A DNA stretch of 10,943 nucleotides from Rhodospirillaceae bacterium (GTDB lineage: Bacteria; Pseudomonadota; Alphaproteobacteria; UBA7985): contig PAFB01000018.1 of the NCBI GenBank assembly GCA_002700865.1, positions 1 to 10,943 on the forward strand, in the 5' to 3' direction. Under the pieces are notes generated by a model, which ran no database searches, had not been told where the DNA came from, and saw only the letters and a program-made list of their open reading frames with translations. The number at the start of each line of letters is the position of its first letter. Positions within the stretch are counted from its first letter, which is position 1. Position numbers and translations under genes: made by a program. Positions 7,011 to 10,943 of this stretch are shown here, piece after piece.

Positions 7011-8126
7011 ATGGTCGTTGGTGTACCAAAAGAGATAAAGAACCGCGAATACCGGGTGGGCCTGACCCCCGACAGTGTCAGCGAGTTCGTTGCACACGGC
7101 CATAAAGTGGTGGTCGAAACTCAGGCTGGTTCAGGTGTCGGTGCCACGGATGAGGCCTATGTCGCCGCCGGCGCTTCGATCGTTGCGACCGCGGCTGAAG
7201 TGTTCGAAGCCGCGGAAATGATTGTGAAGGTGAAAGAGCCTCAGGCCGTCGAACGCGCCATGCTGAAGCCTCATCACTTGCTCTACACCTACCTGCACCT
7301 CGCCCCCGATGCACCTCAAACCCAAGACCTGATTAAGTCCGGCGCGACCTGCATCGCCTACGAAACAGTGACGGCAACCGGCGGCGGCTTGCCTTTGCTC
7401 AAGCCCATGTCGGAAGTTGCAGGTCGCATGTCCGTTCTCGCGGGCGCCCATTACCTGCAAAAGGCAACCAACGGCGCAGGCGTGCTGGTCAGCGGGGTTC
7501 CGGGCGTTGCACCGGCGAACGTGGTAGTGATCGGCGGCGGCGTTGTGGGGTTCAACGCGGCTGAAATGGCCGTCGGCCTGCAGGCAAACGTCACCATCCT
7601 CGACCGTAACCTGCTGACGTTGGAGCGGATCAACCATCACTTCGGCGCGCAGGCCCGAGCGATCTTTTCAACCAATGCCGCAGTTGCCAGCGCGGTTGAA
7701 CAAGCTGATCTGGTTATCGGGGCTGTCCTCATCCCCGGTGCCAACGCGCCAAAGCTGGTGACCGGCGACATGATCGCTTCGATGAAGCCGGGCAGCGTTG
7801 TCGTTGACGTGGCAATTGATCAGGGCGGCTGCTTTGAGACGTCCAAGGCAACCACACACGATGATCCGGTGTACGAGGTCGATGGCGTGGTGCACTACTG
7901 CGTTGCCAATATGCCCGGCGCTTATGCGCGCACGTCGGCTTATGCGCTCAACAATGCAACTTTGCCATTTGGTCTGGCTTTGGCTGACAAGGGCTGGAAG
8001 CAGGCGCTGCGTGATGATGCGAACCTTGCCAATGGCCTGAACGTCTGGGACGGCAAAATTACCAATGAGCCGGTTGCAGAGGCTCAGGGCCTCGAATTCA
8101 CACCGCTAAGCACGGCTTTAGCCTAA
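7011..8126 (+). CDS. ald: Alanine dehydrogenase
   Basis: The 371-residue protein is full length for NAD-dependent alanine dehydrogenase, which interconverts L-alanine and pyruvate plus ammonia in the cytoplasm. It opens with VGVPKEIKNREYRVGLTP, the family signature. Arg15, Lys75 and His96 match the substrate-binding Arg, Lys and catalytic His of characterised enzymes. The Rossmann segment VVVIGGGVVGFNAAEMAVG binds NAD, and the SVVVDVAIDQGGCFETS block and the LPFGLALADKGW end are typical. The ATG at 7011 has a strong GAGAGGA site (6996-7002) at 8 nt. It appears monocistronic, with 156 bp upstream and a hairpin downstream. The neighbours are not obviously related, although alanine-pyruvate exchange and glyoxylate metabolism can meet through transamination. 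Confidence 0.97.
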   Translation: MVVGVPKEIKNREYRVGLTPDSVSEFVAHGHKVVVETQAGSGVGATDEAYVAAGASIVATAAEVFEAAEMIVKVKEPQAVERAMLKPHHLLYTYLHLAPDAPQTQDLIKSGATCIAYETVTATGGGLPLLKPMSEVAGRMSVLAGAHYLQKATNGAGVLVSGVPGVAPANVVVIGGGVVGFNAAEMAVGLQANVTILDRNLLTLERINHHFGAQARAIFSTNAAVASAVEQADLVIGAVLIPGANAPKLVTGDMIASMKPGSVVVDVAIDQGGCFETSKATTHDDPVYEVDGVVHYCVANMPGAYARTSAYALNNATLPFGLALADKGWKQALRDDANLANGLNVWDGKITNEPVAEAQGLEFTPLSTALA

Positions 8127-8140
8127 CCATTGACGGGCAA

Positions 8141-8165
8141 AGGCGAGGGTCCTCCCCCCTCGCCT
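8141..8165 (+). terminator. Strong hairpin after ald
   Basis: AGGCGAGGG (8141-8149) pairs perfectly with CCCTCGCCT (8157-8165) around a 7-nt loop, 15 bp after the ald stop. There is no downstream T-run, so it is either an imperfect intrinsic terminator or a 3'-end stabilising structure. It separates ald from the VWA transcription unit. Confidence 0.6.
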
Positions 8166-8197
8166 GCCTCTCCCAGACCCCTATCCATTTCTGCCCC

Positions 8198-8251
8198 GAA
8201 AACCATTTGGCGAAACTATTTGCTGAAACCATGTGGCAGAATTGTTTGACC
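8198..8251. repeat. Degenerate array of four ~13-14 bp direct repeats upstream of the sigma-54-like promoter
   Basis: The units begin at 8198 (GAAAACCATTTGGC), 8212 (GAAACTATTTGCT), 8225 (GAAACCATGTGGCA) and 8239 (GAATTGTTTGACC). Units 1 and 3 share AAACCATnTGGC (11 of 12 bases, 26 bp apart), so the array can also be read as two ~26-bp imperfect repeats. It lies about 40-95 bp upstream of the promoter element, the usual range for sites bound by a sigma-54 enhancer-binding activator. The repeat similarity is moderate. Confidence 0.45.
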
Positions 8252-8291
8252 ACGCCTCATCTACCCGCAGTCATCAATAAAATTTGTCTCT

Positions 8292-8308
8292 TTTGCACGA
8301 AACTTGCT
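8292..8308 (+). promoter_or_regulatory. Sigma-54 (RpoN) -24/-12 promoter candidate for the VWA gene
   Basis: The 17-mer TTTGCACGAAACTTGCT matches the consensus YTGGCACGRNNNTTGCW at every position except the first G of the GG pair, which is T. The distance from the -24 G (8295) to the -12 GC (8306-8307) is the strict spacing this sigma factor needs. Transcription would start near 8319-8320, giving a leader of about 77 nt before the GTG start. An AT-rich, weakly IHF-like tract (8272-8285) lies just upstream, between the promoter and the repeat array. No sigma-70 promoter of comparable quality was found in this gap. Confidence 0.6.
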
Positions 8309-8335
8309 TTCCATAGTGCTATCGAAGCGAACTGA

Positions 8336-8369
8336 GGGGCTCCAAAGCCCCCTTCCACAGCAAGTGGAA
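8336..8369 (+). promoter_or_regulatory. Two adjacent stem-loops in the leader of the VWA gene
   Basis: The first hairpin is GGGGCT (8336-8341), loop CCAA, AGCCCC (8346-8351). The second is TTCCAC (8353-8358), loop AGCAA, GTGGAA (8364-8369). Both have perfect 6-bp stems, are one base apart, and end 6 nt before the GGAGGAA ribosome-binding sequence (8376-8382). They could stabilise the mRNA 5' end or modulate translation. They are not a recognised riboswitch and lack a T-run. Confidence 0.45.
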
Positions 8370-8396
8370 ATCGCCGGAGGAACGGGGAACCAAGGT

Positions 8397-9818
8397 GTGA
8401 AATATCTCATCACGCTCTTTTTCGCAGTGTTTTTTGGTATCTCAGCGCGCGCTGAAACCGTGCTGGTGCTCGATGCGTCGAACTCCATGTGGGGCGAAAT
8501 CGATCAAGTGCCCAAGATCAATCTGGCCAAGGACGCCGTGAGTGGACTGCTGGATGAATGGGATCTCGAACAGCCTCTGGGCTTGGTGGCGTACGGCCAC
8601 CGCGACGCCCGATCCTGCGGAGACAGCGAGTTGCTGGTTCAGCCCGGCGCCAGCATTCGGGCACTGAAGCGCGCAACCAATAGTATTTTCCCTCTGGGCC
8701 GAACCCCGCTTACTGATGCCATGATGATGGCGAGCAAAACGCTGCTGCAAGACGGCTTTACCAATCCAAACGTGATTCTGCTCACTGATGGCGCTGAAAA
8801 CTGTGGCCGAGACTTGTGTGCCTTTGCCGAGATTCTGGGCGACAATCGGCCAGATTTCCGCGTGCACGTTGTTGGGTTTGACCTCAACAAGGAAGAACGC
8901 GGCGATCTCTTTTGCCTCGCAGACCAGACCGGTGGTCTGGGCTTTATCGCGGATACGCCTTCGGAACTGCGCGCTGCCTTGCATGAAGTCAGGCGGCTGA
9001 TCAAGCAACGCAAGAGCAAGTGGGCCCTTGGTCCAAACACAGAGGACATAACCCCCGCGGGTGAGGAAGCACTCCGCTCACTGCTTGCCACCCACGTTAT
9101 TCCGGCATCGACCTTACCAGCGCTGACACCGCAAGTGGCCAAAGCCGCTTCCGCCAACGCTGAATTCGACGACCTAAACCGCCGCGCCCCTTCCCGCTTG
9201 TTGCAGGAGCGCTCGCGCGAGACCGTCGCGCAATCGTTGATTGTAACGGATTCTTTGGCAGGGGCGACGGATGCAGAGGGCGAGACCATCGATAACGCCT
9301 CCGTATTCTCGTTCGGCAGTGCGAAGGTTTCGTTCCAACTGAGCCTTTCGCAAGACCTCGAACCAACCGAGGTTTTCGACCGCCCGGTGTGGAGCCTTTA
9401 CGCGCGCGAAGGTCAAGCGAGAGGCCGGCAGATTTTGCAGACACGGGCCAGGATCCCATCGCTAGAGTTACCGCTGGGTGACTATTTTATGGTTTTGGAG
9501 GCTGAGCACATTCGCTTCAACTATGGCTTCACGGTCCAAGACACCCTGCCCGATGAGCACGTCATTCCGCTCAATCTCGGCTACCTCGAAATTCACGTTG
9601 AGAACCAAGACGTGCTGGACGTGCTCGCTTTCCGCTTTGAACGGGGACCCGATAATCCCAGCCTTGAGGTGGAAGTCAGGGGACCGTGGTCCCACTCGAT
9701 CCTGCTGCCCGAAGGCACCTATATCGTTCAGGGCCGGATGCAGGACCGTCGGAGCACGGTGGGACCGCTGCAGATCATGGCAGGCAAAACCACCTCGGCC
9801 AGCGTTTTGGTGCAGTAG
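8397..9818 (+). CDS. Secreted von Willebrand factor A (VWA) domain protein
   Basis: The protein has 473 residues from GTG 8397 and begins with a clear Sec signal peptide (Lys2, a hydrophobic core, and SARA at 16-19 with likely cleavage before Glu20). The mature protein starts directly with a VWA domain (about 20-205) carrying a complete MIDAS metal site: D26-x-S28-x-S30, Thr103 and Asp131 in LLTDGAEN. Four cysteines (74, 136, 141, 173) in this domain suggest disulfides in the periplasm. A polar linker (about 205-310) is followed by a beta-rich C-terminal part with two similar segments, LELPLGDYFMVLEAE and ILLPEGTYIVQGRM, suggesting two related beta-sandwich domains. It lacks a lipobox and any evident C-terminal membrane anchor. 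VWA domains usually bind partner proteins; no partner is encoded nearby and the function is unknown. An upstream TTG (8304) in frame is rejected: it falls within the promoter element and before the signal peptide. GGAGGAA is 14 nt upstream, rather long. Confidence 0.88.
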   Translation: MKYLITLFFAVFFGISARAETVLVLDASNSMWGEIDQVPKINLAKDAVSGLLDEWDLEQPLGLVAYGHRDARSCGDSELLVQPGASIRALKRATNSIFPLGRTPLTDAMMMASKTLLQDGFTNPNVILLTDGAENCGRDLCAFAEILGDNRPDFRVHVVGFDLNKEERGDLFCLADQTGGLGFIADTPSELRAALHEVRRLIKQRKSKWALGPNTEDITPAGEEALRSLLATHVIPASTLPALTPQVAKAASANAEFDDLNRRAPSRLLQERSRETVAQSLIVTDSLAGATDAEGETIDNASVFSFGSAKVSFQLSLSQDLEPTEVFDRPVWSLYAREGQARGRQILQTRARIPSLELPLGDYFMVLEAEHIRFNYGFTVQDTLPDEHVIPLNLGYLEIHVENQDVLDVLAFRFERGPDNPSLEVEVRGPWSHSILLPEGTYIVQGRMQDRRSTVGPLQIMAGKTTSASVLVQ

Positions 9819-9819
9819 G

Positions 9820-10943
9820 CTATCCCTGCCGCTGGCCGGCATCCCGCCATTCAACCGGGTTTTCCTGATACTCCACCCAGTCGATTTCCATCGCCAGCGC
9901 CTGTTCATCGATCAGAGTGTGCACGGCTTGGGACACGCGCCCAGTCACGGCGGCTATCGCCGCTGCGTCCACACCCCGCCGCGCCATCCACGAAGAGCCG
10001 TATAGTCGACCAGCAAAGAACCAATCTCGCAGTTGGCGTAAGTCTCCCGCGATCCCGGTTAGTACCGGCACACCAGCGCCCCAACGCGCCACCAGCGCAT
10101 CGTGTTCGTCCATCGCCGCCGCGCCGTGGCGCAAGGTTTCAACGGCCAGAAGGTATTCGAGTTCCATCAAACCGCCCGGACGGAGTTTGACTTCGCCGGG
10201 ATCATCAGGCCGGTCATAGATCCGCTGGTCGCGCAGACGCAACAGCATGCGGTACGCGTCGGCGGTGAGTTGATCAGGGTTACGGGGTTGCTCCAATATC
10301 CGCTGCTTTACCGCCAGCACACGGTTCTTCAGCGCTGCCGATCCGGACAGCGGGCGCATCGGGACTTGCGCAATATGCTCCCACGTTTTCGCGCGCTCCA
10401 GATGGTGGCTTTCAAAGGAGGCAAGGCTGATGGTGGGTGGCCCAGAGCGGCCTGAAGGCCGCAGCCGGGTATCGACTTCCCACACTCTGCCCTCGCGCAT
10501 TTGGGCGTTGAAGGCGGTGTTGAAGCGGGCGGCGACGGCATTGGCCTCCTCAAGCGACCAGCCCTCTTCAACAACGAAAATCAGGTCCAGATCAGAATGC
10601 GGCGCCATGGCCCGCATCCCCATTTTTCCCAAGCCCAAAATACACAGCGGGAACTGCTCCAGCCCCAGATCCTGCGTCACCATTTCCGCGACCAGCGTTA
10701 ACGCCGCTTCGGCAAGGGCCGTCAGATGCCGCTCGGCATCCCTGATGCTTGCCGCCCCACTGAACACCCTCAAGTATGCCAGATAGAGCTGCTCATTGAC
10801 CCAAGCCCGCGCGGCTTCGAGTTGGCCTTCATAGCTTCCTGCCGCGGCGATCATCGCGCGCCCCTGCTCCAACTCGGGAGCCTTTGGCAAGGCGCCCGTG
10901 CGCCCCAGCAAGCCATCGACCACGTGTGCAGACTGCTGCAACA
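9820..10943 (-). CDS. glnE: Glutamine synthetase adenylyltransferase/deadenylylase GlnE, C-terminal part
   Basis: The window holds the last ~373 codons; the N-terminal part lies beyond the right edge. GlnE controls glutamine synthetase by adding or removing AMP in response to PII status. The fragment covers the C-terminal adenylyltransferase domain: a LGLGKMG motif, then HSDLDLIF with the paired catalytic aspartates, then EVDTRLRPSGRSGP supplying the third acidic residue, and the WEHIAQ and KLRPGGLMELEYL blocks typical of this protein, followed by a helical C-terminal domain. The family usually reads GGRE before the SDLDL motif; here it is GMRAMAPH, a mild divergence. The gene converges on the VWA gene with a single base between the two stop codons and no visible terminator. 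Confidence 0.93.
   Translation of the reverse strand, partial: LQQSAHVVDGLLGRTGALPKAPELEQGRAMIAAAGSYEGQLEAARAWVNEQLYLAYLRVFSGAASIRDAERHLTALAEAALTLVAEMVTQDLGLEQFPLCILGLGKMGMRAMAPHSDLDLIFVVEEGWSLEEANAVAARFNTAFNAQMREGRVWEVDTRLRPSGRSGPPTISLASFESHHLERAKTWEHIAQVPMRPLSGSAALKNRVLAVKQRILEQPRNPDQLTADAYRMLLRLRDQRIYDRPDDPGEVKLRPGGLMELEYLLAVETLRHGAAAMDEHDALVARWGAGVPVLTGIAGDLRQLRDWFFAGRLYGSSWMARRGVDAAAIAAVTGRVSQAVHTLIDEQALAMEIDWVEYQENPVEWRDAGQRQG

Noticed and set aside
8304..8396. Upstream TTG start of the VWA gene at 8304
   Set aside because: It lies inside the promoter element and leader hairpins, and would bury the clear signal peptide that begins at GTG 8397.
7011..10943. A nitrogen-control cluster formed by ald, the sigma-54-like promoter and glnE
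   Set aside because: The genes are in separate transcription units and orientations; adjacency alone does not support a shared system.

Overview
The window reads as chromosomal DNA of an alphaproteobacterium. The support is the sequence style of the GlnE, GntR/FCD and CoA-ester-lyase proteins, the moderately high G+C, and the glycolate-oxidase subunits sitting with a malyl-CoA-lyase-type enzyme. Rhodobacterales or a close relative is my best guess, but this is inference; there is no rRNA or other decisive marker. No insertion sequence, tRNA, CRISPR array or phage gene was seen.

Region 1 (1-5532, minus strand) is a gene run that appears dedicated to glycolate and glyoxylate. In transcription order it holds a HpcH/CitE-type CoA ester lyase (start 5532), an MFS transporter (start 4656), a GntR/FCD regulator (GTG start 3377), glcD (start 2510), glcE (start 1041) and the first 40 codons of glcF, which runs off the left edge. 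GlcDEF oxidises glycolate to glyoxylate; a malyl-CoA-type lyase could link glyoxylate to acyl-CoA metabolism; the MFS protein is a candidate uptake system; the GntR protein is the obvious regulator. The 87 bp between gntR and glcD hold two inverted TTGGTCT-type half-sites, one inside a possible promoter and one immediately before the glcD start codon.

Region 2 (5533-8165, plus strand) has an MFS_3/EntS-like transporter, divergent from the lyase, and then a complete alanine dehydrogenase gene (ald). Two separate dyads lie before ald and a strong hairpin lies after it.

Region 3 (8166-9818, plus strand) is the most distinctive part. A secreted, cysteine-containing von Willebrand factor A protein is preceded by a 16-of-17 match to the sigma-54 promoter consensus. 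About 40-95 bp upstream of that is a degenerate array of ~13-bp repeats, placed where activator sites would be expected. Downstream of the promoter, two back-to-back stem-loops sit in the leader before the Shine-Dalgarno sequence.

Region 4 (9820-10943, minus strand) is the C-terminal part of glnE, the glutamine synthetase adenylyltransferase. It converges on the VWA gene with one base between the stop codons. No gene-free stretch exceeds about 270 bp.
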